Positions 8,090 through 16,356 of a stretch of 64,000 nt of DNA are shown here, one piece after another (the stretch's first letter is position 1; every line of letters begins with the position of its first letter). This DNA is from an uncultured Opitutaceae bacterium (GTDB lineage Bacteria; Verrucomicrobiota; Verrucomicrobiia; Opitutales; Opitutaceae), in assembly GCA_903862935.1 (NCBI GenBank), contig CAIOZY010000046.1:1-64000 (forward strand), given 5' to 3'. Below the pieces are notes generated by a model. It was not told the origin of the DNA. It made no database searches and was given only the letters and a program-made list of their open reading frames with translations. A program made the position numbers and the translations under genes.

Positions 8090-9982
8090 TCAGGCCTGCC
8101 CCAGAGGGCCGAGCCGGGGCTGGCCCCCGACTGCCGCCTTTAGGTCCGGGTCGGCCGAGATCCGATCGGAAAGGTGGCGGAGGACGATCTGGTCGACCTC
8201 GGCATATCGGCTCAGGTTCGCAGGGAAACCGACGACGACCGCAAGCTCGCGGCCCCTGGCTCTAAGCTGCACATAGGGCTTGGGGGTCTCAAGCCGCACC
8301 CCGTGCACCGGGTGGGACTTGTTGCGCTGCGGCTCAAGGAGTGGCCGGTACTCGGCGAGGGCCGCCTCGACCGCGGTGAACAGCCGGTCCCTGGCGAGGG
8401 CCGCATCAGCCCCGCTGACGAGCGGGACCGCGGCCTCCCTCCAGGCAAAATCCGCGCCGGGCATCTGCCGGTAGATCGGGTTTGCCAGGAAGATGACCGA
8501 ATTGGGAAAGACGATGGAGCGGCCGGTGGGCTGAGCCTCGGGGCCGGGGCCGTTCAGCTCCATCAGGTGGAAGCGCACGATCCCCAGCTCGGTCACCTCG
8601 CCGGTGACGGCCGCGGCGGAGACCCCCGAGACGGTGATCCGGTCGCCGACCCGCACGCCGTAGCGCCCGATCAGGAAGAAGTAGGCCGCGACCGACACGA
8701 TGATCGTCTGCAGAGCCACGGCTATCCCGGCGGTGGCGAAGCCCGCGAAGGTCGCGATCGAGCTGAAGTCGCTGATGAAGCCGATCGCGAGAACACCGAC
8801 CATGAGTCCTCCGGTCACAAACCGCCGGATCGTCAGAAACTGCTTCCTGCGGCGGTCATCCTGCACGTAACGGAAGGTCATGTGACGCCACAGCCAGGAG
8901 AGCCCGAAAACCGCGGCGAGCATCGCCAGAATCGCGACTGCCCGCGCGAGCAAGCTCCGGACGATCTGGCTGTAGCAGGCGGCCACCGACTCGCGCCACT
9001 GCCTCAGGTTGTGCAGACTTTGGTCCAAGAGCAGCGCCTCCTCGCGCAGGGGCATCGAGGCGGCGGCGAGTTGCTTGAACCTTTCCGTCAGGGTATCGAT
9101 CCGGCGCTTGCCCGAGGCAAACTGGGCGGGGTCGTCGGCAAGGTGCTCGCCTGCTTGGTCGCCCTGGGTGATCACGTCTCGGACGACCGACCGCAAGGGG
9201 GCTTGCATCTGGTCCACCTGGCCCTGCAGCCGGACCGTCTCGGTGATGAACTGGTCCAGGGCCCTGAGGTCCTTCATCAGGGCGAAGAGCCCAACCGTGC
9301 GGGCGATCAGACCGCCGCTCTCCGCCGCCTTGACGGCTGGGGCGACGCTCGCGGCCTGAGCGGGGGCCCCGGCCAGGCCCTCGGGAACGGACTGGGCCAG
9401 GGCCTCGACCTGGCCGGCCAGGGTTGCTGCGGCGTCCTGGTCCCCGGGGGAGGCGAGCATCCCGCCTATGGTCTGAAGGGAGCGCTGCAGGGCGTCATAA
9501 AAATTGAACTCGGACTGGAGGGCGTCCCTGCGGGCCGCGAGCAAGGCGCGGTCCTGGGCTGTCCCGGCGGCCTGCACGCGCGCATCGAGCGAGTCGATCT
9601 CGTCGCGCAGTTTCTGCACGCGGCCCGTCCTGTCCGCCGTGGCACGGGCAATCCGCTGCTGGGCCGCGTTCGGGGCGGCCTGCACCTTCTGAACCGGGGC
9701 TGCGACAAGCGGCAGCTCCCCGCGCGCAGAGACGAAGGCCTTCTGGAGCACCTGGTTTGCCAAGCCCCGCTCGGTCGTGAAGAAAAACTCGTCGCTGGGC
9801 TGGCTCAGCCACTGACCGCCGGCTTCGGAAAGATGATACCAGCGTATGACTTGGTTGAGATGGACGAGGAGGGCCTCGCCCTTGATGGCGGCCGACGGCT
9901 GGTCGGCCGGCGCCGGTCCGGCGGCGTTGGAAAGCGGGGAAAAAGACAGGAACGCAAGCGCAGCAAGAGCCCGGGTTACCAT
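8090..9982 (-). CDS. MscS-family mechanosensitive ion channel
   Basis: A 630-residue membrane protein. The chosen ATG gives a signal sequence (MVTRALAALAFLSFSPLSNA). A long periplasmic helical/coiled-coil region to about residue 360 follows, then several membrane helices (LLARAVAILAMLAAVFGLSW; GGLMVGVLAIGFISDF; FATAGIAVALQTIIVSVAAY). The last is the Gly/Ala-rich pore helix TM3. The beta domain contains YGVRVGDRITVSGVSAAAVTGEV and FPNSVIF, both diagnostic of MscS. Such channels open under membrane tension and release osmolytes on hypo-osmotic shock. The large periplasmic extension resembles MscK/YbdG-like variants rather than minimal MscS. The gene diverges from the SDR gene across about 105 bp. 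Confidence 0.88.
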   Translation of the reverse strand: MVTRALAALAFLSFSPLSNAAGPAPADQPSAAIKGEALLVHLNQVIRWYHLSEAGGQWLSQPSDEFFFTTERGLANQVLQKAFVSARGELPLVAAPVQKVQAAPNAAQQRIARATADRTGRVQKLRDEIDSLDARVQAAGTAQDRALLAARRDALQSEFNFYDALQRSLQTIGGMLASPGDQDAAATLAGQVEALAQSVPEGLAGAPAQAASVAPAVKAAESGGLIARTVGLFALMKDLRALDQFITETVRLQGQVDQMQAPLRSVVRDVITQGDQAGEHLADDPAQFASGKRRIDTLTERFKQLAAASMPLREEALLLDQSLHNLRQWRESVAACYSQIVRSLLARAVAILAMLAAVFGLSWLWRHMTFRYVQDDRRRKQFLTIRRFVTGGLMVGVLAIGFISDFSSIATFAGFATAGIAVALQTIIVSVAAYFFLIGRYGVRVGDRITVSGVSAAAVTGEVTELGIVRFHLMELNGPGPEAQPTGRSIVFPNSVIFLANPIYRQMPGADFAWREAAVPLVSGADAALARDRLFTAVEAALAEYRPLLEPQRNKSHPVHGVRLETPKPYVQLRARGRELAVVVGFPANLSRYAEVDQIVLRHLSDRISADPDLKAAVGGQPRLGPLGQA

Positions 9983-10087
9983 GCGCGGATCTTGGCCGGG
10001 CCGATCGCCACCGGCGAACTCTTTCTGGGGCGCGCCGCCAACGACGGCTCGACCCTGGGGTCGGGATTGGCCAGCCTGTGAAGCACC

Positions 10088-11110
10088 ATGCGCGTACTCA
10101 TGATCGGCGGTAGCGGGGTGATTTCCAGCGCCTGTGCCTCCCTGGCGGTCCGGCGCGGCTTTGAGGTCTCGGTGCTCAACCGGGCCGTCAGGACAGCCTG
10201 CCCCGGGACCCGGCAGCTGACGGCGGACGTTCACGACGAGGCGTCGGTGGCGGGGGCCCTGGAGGGCACGTCGTGGGACGTCGTGGTGGACTTCCTGGCC
10301 TATGGCCCGGCTGACGTGGAGCGCGCACTGCGCCTATTTCGGGGAAGGGCCGGGCAGTACTTCCTGATCAGTTCGGCCAGCGCCTACCAGCGCCCGGTGC
10401 GGCACTACCGGGTCACCGAGGAGACCCCGCTGGAAAACGCCTTCTGGGAGTATTCCCGGGCCAAGATCGCGGCGGAGCAGGTGCTCACGAACGCCTGCAA
10501 GGCCTCCAAGTTTCCCGGGGTGATCATCCGGCCCTCACTCACGTATGGGCAGACCCAGTTCACACTCCCCGTCAACAGCTGGGCCCGCAGCTACACGGCT
10601 GTGGACCGGATGCGCAGCGGCCGTCCGGTGATCATCCCGGGGGACGGCTCCTCCCTGTGGACCATCACCCACAACACCGACTTTGCCAAGGGTCTGGTGG
10701 GCCTTTTCGGCCAGGAACGGGCCATCGGGGAGGCCTTTCACATCACCTCAGACGAGGTGCTGACGTGGAACCAGTACTATGAGGCCGTCGCCCGTGCCGC
10801 AGGCGTCGGTGCGCCGAACTTTGTCCATATCGCCTCAGATTTTCTCATTGCCTGTGCGCCGGAGATGATAGGCACGTTGCTGGGCGACAAGGCCGTCTCG
10901 GTTGTCATGGACAATTCCAAGATCAAGCGCTTCGTGCCGGAATTTGCCTGCACCACCCCCTACGCCGTGGGCATCGCCCAAACGATGGCGTGGTTTGACG
11001 CCGATCCCGCCCGCCGCCTGATCGATCCGGCGGCCAACGACCTGTATGATCGCATCCTTGGAGCGTATCAGGCTGGCCTCGATGCGGCGAAGAGTCTTCT
11101 GCGGCCGTGA
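10088..11110 (+). CDS. NAD-dependent epimerase/dehydratase (extended SDR)
   Basis: A 340-residue protein with an N-terminal Rossmann fold. The nucleotide loop is MIGGSGVISS (GGSGxIS rather than strict GxxGxxG), an acidic/Asn-Arg specificity turn follows (VLNRA), and the catalytic Ser region (LISSASAYQ) and YSRAK (YxxxK) are visible near residues 95-125. Mid-protein GDGSSLWTITHNTDFAKGL and ITSDEVLTWNQYY match extended SDRs acting on nucleotide sugars and the related CSP41-like group. All catalytic residues seem present, so it is probably active. No sugar operon surrounds it, so the substrate cannot be named. The start codon lies about 105 bp from the divergent MscS gene, leaving room for promoters in both directions. 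Confidence 0.85.
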   Translation: MRVLMIGGSGVISSACASLAVRRGFEVSVLNRAVRTACPGTRQLTADVHDEASVAGALEGTSWDVVVDFLAYGPADVERALRLFRGRAGQYFLISSASAYQRPVRHYRVTEETPLENAFWEYSRAKIAAEQVLTNACKASKFPGVIIRPSLTYGQTQFTLPVNSWARSYTAVDRMRSGRPVIIPGDGSSLWTITHNTDFAKGLVGLFGQERAIGEAFHITSDEVLTWNQYYEAVARAAGVGAPNFVHIASDFLIACAPEMIGTLLGDKAVSVVMDNSKIKRFVPEFACTTPYAVGIAQTMAWFDADPARRLIDPAANDLYDRILGAYQAGLDAAKSLLRP

Positions 11111-11275
11111 GAGCCCCGCGCCGCCGCCGAGCCGACATCGGCGTTTAGGAAACGGCGACCCAGGCACACCCGGGCCTGAACTGCCTGGAGCCCGGTGGCC
11201 CGGGCGGATTCAGCCCCTCGGCTTGCGGGCATCAGACCCAACTTAGCCGGGGGTTGGGACTCGGGTTAACGCTGC

Positions 11276-11313
11276 GTTACAATTATGTAACATAATTATA
11301 AACAATGGTTTAT
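11276..11313. promoter_or_regulatory. AT-rich cluster of overlapping palindromes
   Basis: In a GC-rich setting this 38-bp AT-rich patch carries three perfect inverted repeats in a row: GTTAC-AATTAT-GTAAC (11276-11291), ATTATG-TAA-CATAAT (11282-11296) and ATAAAC-AATG-GTTTAT (11298-11313). The first two overlap, so they are alternative folds or a composite protein-binding site. It lies just upstream of a possible orphan gene. It may be an operator/promoter region; the binding factor is unknown. Confidence 0.4.
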
Positions 11314-11327
11314 GAAATTAACGGGAG

Positions 11328-11732
11328 TTGCCATTCCCATCCCATCGCGACGTGGTGTTGGGTGTCTTGCGAACGAAACCACCGGGAACGACAGATGGCG
11401 GAGCCAAGATCTCCGAAATCTTGGTGGCTGCGGGAGTGCCGGAGGACGCCGTCCTGAACGAAGTCCGCCGTCGAATCCTACCGTGGTACGGGCGTTTGCT
11501 TTGGAAGGTGCTTCCCTCCTTTGTCGTCGATCCCTACTCGAATGCGCACCTGCTCATCAGCGACGTCTCCTATGCGGCGTCTACTGCCGATATTGACGAG
11601 GCTTTCTCCCATTACCGCAGTTTCTCAAGGAAGGGGCGGCGCCTGGCTTCGCGGAGCCTTGGGATCGTCCCATCCCGGGTCCGCACTTTGGCGTTTTTTA
11701 GGGAGCTGCAGCTGCCTGCACGACGCGGCTGA
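11328..11732 (+). CDS. Hypothetical protein (orphan, possible)
   Basis: A 134-codon frame starting at TTG; an in-frame stop at 11319-11321 rules out an earlier start. The segment AKISEILVAAGVPEDAVLNE followed by RRRILPWYGRLLWKVLPS alternates helix-like hydrophobic and charged residues, which is more protein-like than a chance frame. The ends are less convincing. I recognise no family, signal peptide or membrane helix, and it is not NuoA although it sits shortly upstream of nuoB. It follows the AT-rich palindromic patch and precedes tRNA-Ser on the opposite strand. It could be a decayed or horizontally acquired gene. Confidence 0.35.
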   Translation: MPFPSHRDVVLGVLRTKPPGTTDGGAKISEILVAAGVPEDAVLNEVRRRILPWYGRLLWKVLPSFVVDPYSNAHLLISDVSYAASTADIDEAFSHYRSFSRKGRRLASRSLGIVPSRVRTLAFFRELQLPARRG

Positions 11733-11797
11733 CTAGGGGTGGCGGGGGGCCGGGGCCGGGCGGTCCTGAGCCCGACCGACCGGCTGTCCGAGAGAAG

Positions 11798-11888
<91 letters not shown>

Positions 11889-12111
11889 GGGTGCCTCCCG
11901 GCCGCTCCTGGCGCGGCCGTTCGGTTGGGCGAAGGGACAAGCAAAGCGAGAAGGAACCGGAGCGGTCAACCGTAAAGGCGAGAGTATCGACTCGGCCTTT
12001 CCGCCGGGTTTGTGCCCCTGGAGCGCGAATTTGGGAAAAGCTACTTGCATGGGTATTTGCCGATGGTACCGTGCAAACGACTGGGTGGCCGCCCGCGCAG
12101 TCGTCTCTTCC

Positions 12112-12621
12112 ATGGTAACCGCCAACACCGAGCTGGCCTATAATGGCAAAATTGAAGGAGACGTCATCGTCTCGAGGTCCGACGCGGTCATCAACTGGAT
12201 CCGCTCGAACTCGATGTGGCCCATGCCCATGGGGCTTGCCTGCTGCGCGATCGAGCTGATGGCTGTGGCGGCGAGCCGCTTCGACATCGCCCGGTTCGGG
12301 GCCGAGGTCATGCGCTTTTCGCCGAGGCAGTCCGATGTGATGATCGTGTCGGGGACGGTGACCTACAAGATGGCGAGTTCGGTCCGCAGGATCTACGACC
12401 AGATGCCGGCCCCCAAGTGGGTGATCGCAATGGGGGCCTGCGCAAGCTCGGGCGGCATGTACCGCAGCTACGCCGTCCTCCAGGGGGTCGACCGCATCCT
12501 TCCCGTCGATGTCTACGTGAGCGGGTGCCCGCCCCGCCCGGAGGCCCTGCTCGACGCCCTGATGAAACTCCAGGCGAAGGTCAGGCGCGAACCGTCAACC
12601 CGAAATCTCCTGAAGGCCTGA
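12112..12621 (+). CDS. nuoB: NADH-quinone oxidoreductase subunit B
   Basis: A 169-residue NuoB. It carries the terminal 4Fe-4S cluster N2, which passes electrons to quinone at the interface with NuoD. The cluster cysteines are visible in [10 protein letters not shown] (two adjacent Cys), MGACASSGG and [12 protein letters not shown]. The start chosen is the ATG giving [16 protein letters not shown]; 34 further upstream codons are open but have no family character. This is the first gene of a twelve-gene plus-strand operon. nuoA, which normally lies directly before nuoB, is not present upstream: that DNA holds tRNA-Ser and a non-membrane orphan frame. Confidence 0.96.
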   Translation: MVTANTELAYNGKIEGDVIVSRSDAVINWIRSNSMWPMPMGLACCAIELMAVAASRFDIARFGAEVMRFSPRQSDVMIVSGTVTYKMASSVRRIYDQMPAPKWVIAMGACASSGGMYRSYAVLQGVDRILPVDVYVSGCPPRPEALLDALMKLQAKVRREPSTRNLLKA

Positions 12622-12654
12622 GGCCCGAGGAACCACGAGGCGAAGCCACCCCCG

Positions 12655-14511
12655 ATGTCCGTCCAAGAAGCCCTGAAGAGCCGGTTTCCCCAGGCTGCCG
12701 AGCGCGCCAGCCTGGACCACCCGGCGGTCGGGGTTCCCGCGGCGGAGCTGGTTGCGGTGTTGGCGTGGCTGAGGGCCGAGCAGGGTTTCGACGCTCTCGC
12801 GGACCTGACGGCGGTCGACTGGGCCGAAGGGGTCTCACCCCGGTTCACGGTCGTCTACCACCTCTATTCCACGGCCCGCCACGACTACATCCGCGTGGCC
12901 GCCGACTGCCCGAACGACGCGGCGCCCGAGGCGCCGAGCGTGTCGGCCCTGTGGGCCGGGGCCAACTGGCACGAGCGGGAAGTCTTCGACATGTTCGGGA
13001 TCCGTTTCTCGGGCCACCCGGACCTCCGGCGGATCCTGATGTGGGACGGCTACCCGCACCACCCCCTGCGCAAGGAGTTCCCCCTGGCTGGGATCGAGGC
13101 GGAGCTGTCCGACCCCGAGATCGCCGCGGAGACCCAGGTTAAGGTGAAGCCGGCGCCCATGGCGGGCGGCCCCTTTGTAGCCGTCGAGGGTGGCATAAAT
13201 CTGTCTGAAACGGAGCCGACGGCCAAGGATGAGAGCTGGGCCGAGAAAAACGAGAAGCCCGTCGCGGCGGATCCGGAAGCGCCGGCGTCGGTCCAGGTGG
13301 CCTTCGGGGACTCAGCGGCGCGGGCCGCCGCGGCCGAGCCCGATGCCGACAGGATGTCCCTATCGATGGGGCCTTCCCACCCGTCTACCCACGGGGTCCT
13401 TAGGGTCCAGATGGAGCTCGACGGCGAGGTCGTGATCAAGGCCGACCCGGTGGTCGGGTACCTGCACCGGGGCGACGAGAAGATCGCCGAGAACATGACC
13501 TACAACCAGTTCGTCCCGTACACCGACCGGCTGGACTACCTGGCGCCGCTTGCCAACAACATGGCCTATGCGATCGCGGTCGAGAAGCTGGCCAAGCTCG
13601 AGGTGCCTCCCCGCTGCCAGGCGATCCGCGTCGTCACCGCGGAGATGGCCCGGATCTCCTCCCACCTGATGGGCCTTGGGGCCTTCGGGATCGATGTGGG
13701 CGCCTGGACGGTCTTCCTGTACACGTTCACCGAGCGCGAGAAACTCTATAAGCTGTTCGAGGAGCTGACCGGGGCCCGGTTCACGACGAGCTACACGCGC
13801 ATCGGCGGGGTATCCCGGGACGTCCCGCCGGGTTGGCTCGAGCGGGTTGACCTGTTTTGCAAGGAGTTCCTGCCGAGCCTCGAGGAGACGATGGCGCTGC
13901 TGACCCGCAACAAGATCTTCATGGACCGCACGGTCGGCATCGGCGTCATATCCAAGGAGGACGCGCTGGCCTACGGTCTCACCGGCCCGAACCTGCGGGG
14001 CTCTGGCGTGGCGCTGGACCTGCGCAAGGACAGGCCCTACAGCGGCTACGAGCAGTATGACTTCGATGTCCCGGTCGGCACCCAGGGCGACTGCTACGAC
14101 CGGTACCTCGTCCGCGGGGAGGAGATGCGCCAGTCCGTCCGCATCATCCAGCAGGCGATCGCGAAGTTTCCCGGGGGTCCGTGGCACGCCGTGGACGCCC
14201 CCAGGATCTTCCTGCCGCCCAAGGAGAAAATCCTCACCTCCATGGAGGAATTGATCCAGAACTTCATGCTCGTGACCGAGGGCCCGCAGATGCCGGCCGG
14301 GGAGGTCTACTTCGAGGCCGAAAACCCCAAGGGGGTCCTCGGGTTCTACATCGTTAGCAAGGGCGGCGGGGTGCCCTGGAGGCTGAAGATCCGATCGCCG
14401 TCCTTTTGCAACCTTTCGATCCTTCCGAAAACCTGCGTCGGGGCCATGGTGGCTGACATCGTCTCCATCCTGGGCTCGTTCGACTTCGTCATGGGGGAGT
14501 GCGACCGCTGA
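12655..14511 (+). CDS. nuoCD: Fused NADH-quinone oxidoreductase subunits C/D
   Basis: A 618-residue natural fusion. Residues 1 to about 155 are NuoC (30-kDa subunit): ALWAGANWHEREVFDMFGI and FSGHPDLRRILM are its signature. Residues of about 160-235 form a Glu/Ala/Pro-rich linker. From about residue 239 on is NuoD (49-kDa subunit), beginning MSLSMGPSHPSTHGVLR, followed by GYLHRGDEKIAE, YTDRLDYLAP and the C-terminal SILGSFDFVMGECDR. NuoD lines the quinone pocket with NuoB. NuoC and NuoD are fused in E. coli and several other lineages and separate in others. The stop codon overlaps the start of nuoE (ATGA at 14509-14513), so translation is likely coupled. Confidence 0.96.
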   Translation: MSVQEALKSRFPQAAERASLDHPAVGVPAAELVAVLAWLRAEQGFDALADLTAVDWAEGVSPRFTVVYHLYSTARHDYIRVAADCPNDAAPEAPSVSALWAGANWHEREVFDMFGIRFSGHPDLRRILMWDGYPHHPLRKEFPLAGIEAELSDPEIAAETQVKVKPAPMAGGPFVAVEGGINLSETEPTAKDESWAEKNEKPVAADPEAPASVQVAFGDSAARAAAAEPDADRMSLSMGPSHPSTHGVLRVQMELDGEVVIKADPVVGYLHRGDEKIAENMTYNQFVPYTDRLDYLAPLANNMAYAIAVEKLAKLEVPPRCQAIRVVTAEMARISSHLMGLGAFGIDVGAWTVFLYTFTEREKLYKLFEELTGARFTTSYTRIGGVSRDVPPGWLERVDLFCKEFLPSLEETMALLTRNKIFMDRTVGIGVISKEDALAYGLTGPNLRGSGVALDLRKDRPYSGYEQYDFDVPVGTQGDCYDRYLVRGEEMRQSVRIIQQAIAKFPGGPWHAVDAPRIFLPPKEKILTSMEELIQNFMLVTEGPQMPAGEVYFEAENPKGVLGFYIVSKGGGVPWRLKIRSPSFCNLSILPKTCVGAMVADIVSILGSFDFVMGECDR

Positions 14512-14999
14512 TGAACCTCAAGCCGGAGACCCTCCAGAGGATCGACGTGGCGGTAGCCCACTACCCGGTCAAACGCAGCGCGGCCCTGCCGCTCCTGCAC
14601 CTGGTTCAGGAGGACATCGGGCACCTTCCCGGCGAGGCGGTCGAGTGGATTGCCTCCCGGCTCGGGCTCGAGCCGATCCATGTCTACGAGCTGGTGACCT
14701 TCTACCCCATGTTCCGGCAGGAACCGGGCGGCCGGCGCCGGATCAAGGTTTGCCGGACGCTTTCATGCGCCCTTGCGGGGGCCTACCAGACGCTCGCCGA
14801 GTTTGAGAAGCAGTTCAACGCCCGCCAGGGCGGAACCTCCCCCGACGGGGAGGTCACGATCGAGTTTGTCGAGTGCCTGGCCAGCTGCGGCACGGCCCCG
14901 GTCGTGATGGTCGACGACGAGCTCCACGAGAAGGTCGACTGCGAGAAGGCCCGCCAGATCGCGGCAAAGATTAAGGCGCAAGCACGCCGGGAGAGCTGA
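14511..14999 (+). CDS. nuoE: NADH-quinone oxidoreductase subunit E
   Basis: A 162-residue NuoE (24-kDa subunit) of the peripheral arm, with a thioredoxin-like fold carrying 2Fe-2S cluster N1a. The four cysteines are in KVCRTLSCALAG and VECLASCGTAPVV. The N-terminal part (LPLLHLVQEDIGHLP, VYELVTFYPMFR) matches the family. The start overlaps the nuoCD stop; a few in-frame codons upstream lie inside nuoCD and are not needed. nuoF follows after four bases. Confidence 0.96.
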   Translation: MNLKPETLQRIDVAVAHYPVKRSAALPLLHLVQEDIGHLPGEAVEWIASRLGLEPIHVYELVTFYPMFRQEPGGRRRIKVCRTLSCALAGAYQTLAEFEKQFNARQGGTSPDGEVTIEFVECLASCGTAPVVMVDDELHEKVDCEKARQIAAKIKAQARRES

Positions 15000-15003
15000 C
15001 CCC

Positions 15004-16356
15004 ATGCCCGCCGAGCGACGCATCATCTTCGAGCACATCGACCAGCCCGGTTACACGCCGGACCTGGACTGCTACGTCAGGCACGGCGGCTACGCGGCTC
15101 TGCGCAAGGCCGTGGCGTGCAAGCCCGAGGATCTGGTCAGCGAGGTCAAGCGCTCAGGGCTGCGGGGGCGCGGCGGGGCCGGGTTCCCGTGCGGGGTCAA
15201 GTGGACGCTTCTCGACCGCCGCAGCGGCAAACCGATCTACCTGATCGTCAACGCCGACGAGAGCGAACCGGGCACCTTCAAGGACCGCTACATCATCCAC
15301 CAGGACCCGCACCAGCTGATTGAGGGGATCATGATCACGTGCTTCGCCAACACGGTGAAGCAGGCCTACATCTACATCCGGGGTGAGTTTCCGGAAGGGG
15401 CGAAGATCCTCGAACGGGCCATTGCCGAGGCCCGGGCGGCCGGCCTTGCCGGCCCGAACATCCTGGGGACCGGCTACTCGTGCGAAATTTACGTGCACCG
15501 CGGCGCCGGGGCCTACATCTGCGGCGAGGAGACCGGCCTGATCGAGTCGCTCGAGGGCAAGAGGCCGTACCCGCGGATAAAGCCGCCGTACTTCCCGGCG
15601 GTCCTGGGCCTGTACCAGTGCCCCACCATCGTCAACAACGTCGAGACCCTCTGCCACGTTAAGCACATCGTCTCGATGGGCGGGGACGCCTTCGCCCGGA
15701 TCGGCACCCCCAACAACACGGGAACGCGCATCTTCTGCGTATCCGGGCAGGTGCAGAGGCCGGGGACCTACGAGTTTGAGGTCGGCAAGATCACGATGGG
15801 ACAGCTCCTGTACGAGGTCTGCGGCGGGCCGCTTCCGGGCCGCAAGTTCAAGGCGGTCATTCCGGGTGGCTCCTCGGCCAAGGTCCTCAGGTTCGGCGAG
15901 CACTACAAGGGCAAGCGGCGGGCGGGCGCCGAGATGGTCGACTATGACTGGGCGCTGGAGGACGTGCCGCTGGATTTCGACTCGCTCGCGCTCGTGGGCT
16001 CCATGGGCGGTTCCGGCGGGGTCATCGTGATGGACGACTCGGCGAGCATGGTCGAGGCCCTGGGCAACCTGAACGCCTTCTACGCCCACGAGAGCTGCGG
16101 CCAGTGCACGCCCTGCCGCGAGGGGTCCCTGTGGATGAAGCGAATCACGGCCCGCATGGTGAGCGGGGAGGGCAGGGCAGAGGACGGCGAGCTGTTGAAG
16201 AGCGTCGCCGACCAGATCGCCGGCCGCACGATCTGCGCCTTCGGCGAGGCCTGCGCGTGGCCGACCCAAAGTTTTGTCCAGAAGTTTGCAGCCGAGTTCA
16301 GGGGCTATCCCGAGGCCCGCAAATCCGCCGGCCCCTCGGCCGCCCCCCTGGTATGA
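15004..16356 (+). CDS. nuoF: NADH-quinone oxidoreductase subunit F
   Basis: A 450-residue NuoF (51-kDa subunit), the entry point for NADH. It binds FMN and a 4Fe-4S cluster (N3). Visible motifs are the Gly-rich NADH/FMN site GLRGRGGAGFPCGVKW, FMN-region NADESEPGTFKDR, GAGAYICGEETGLIESLEG, and the cluster motif ESCGQCTPCREG with a later Cys near ICAFGEAC. The length is normal. The stop overlaps the nuoG start (ATGA at 16353-16356). Active-site residues appear intact. Confidence 0.97.
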   Translation: MPAERRIIFEHIDQPGYTPDLDCYVRHGGYAALRKAVACKPEDLVSEVKRSGLRGRGGAGFPCGVKWTLLDRRSGKPIYLIVNADESEPGTFKDRYIIHQDPHQLIEGIMITCFANTVKQAYIYIRGEFPEGAKILERAIAEARAAGLAGPNILGTGYSCEIYVHRGAGAYICGEETGLIESLEGKRPYPRIKPPYFPAVLGLYQCPTIVNNVETLCHVKHIVSMGGDAFARIGTPNNTGTRIFCVSGQVQRPGTYEFEVGKITMGQLLYEVCGGPLPGRKFKAVIPGGSSAKVLRFGEHYKGKRRAGAEMVDYDWALEDVPLDFDSLALVGSMGGSGGVIVMDDSASMVEALGNLNAFYAHESCGQCTPCREGSLWMKRITARMVSGEGRAEDGELLKSVADQIAGRTICAFGEACAWPTQSFVQKFAAEFRGYPEARKSAGPSAAPLV

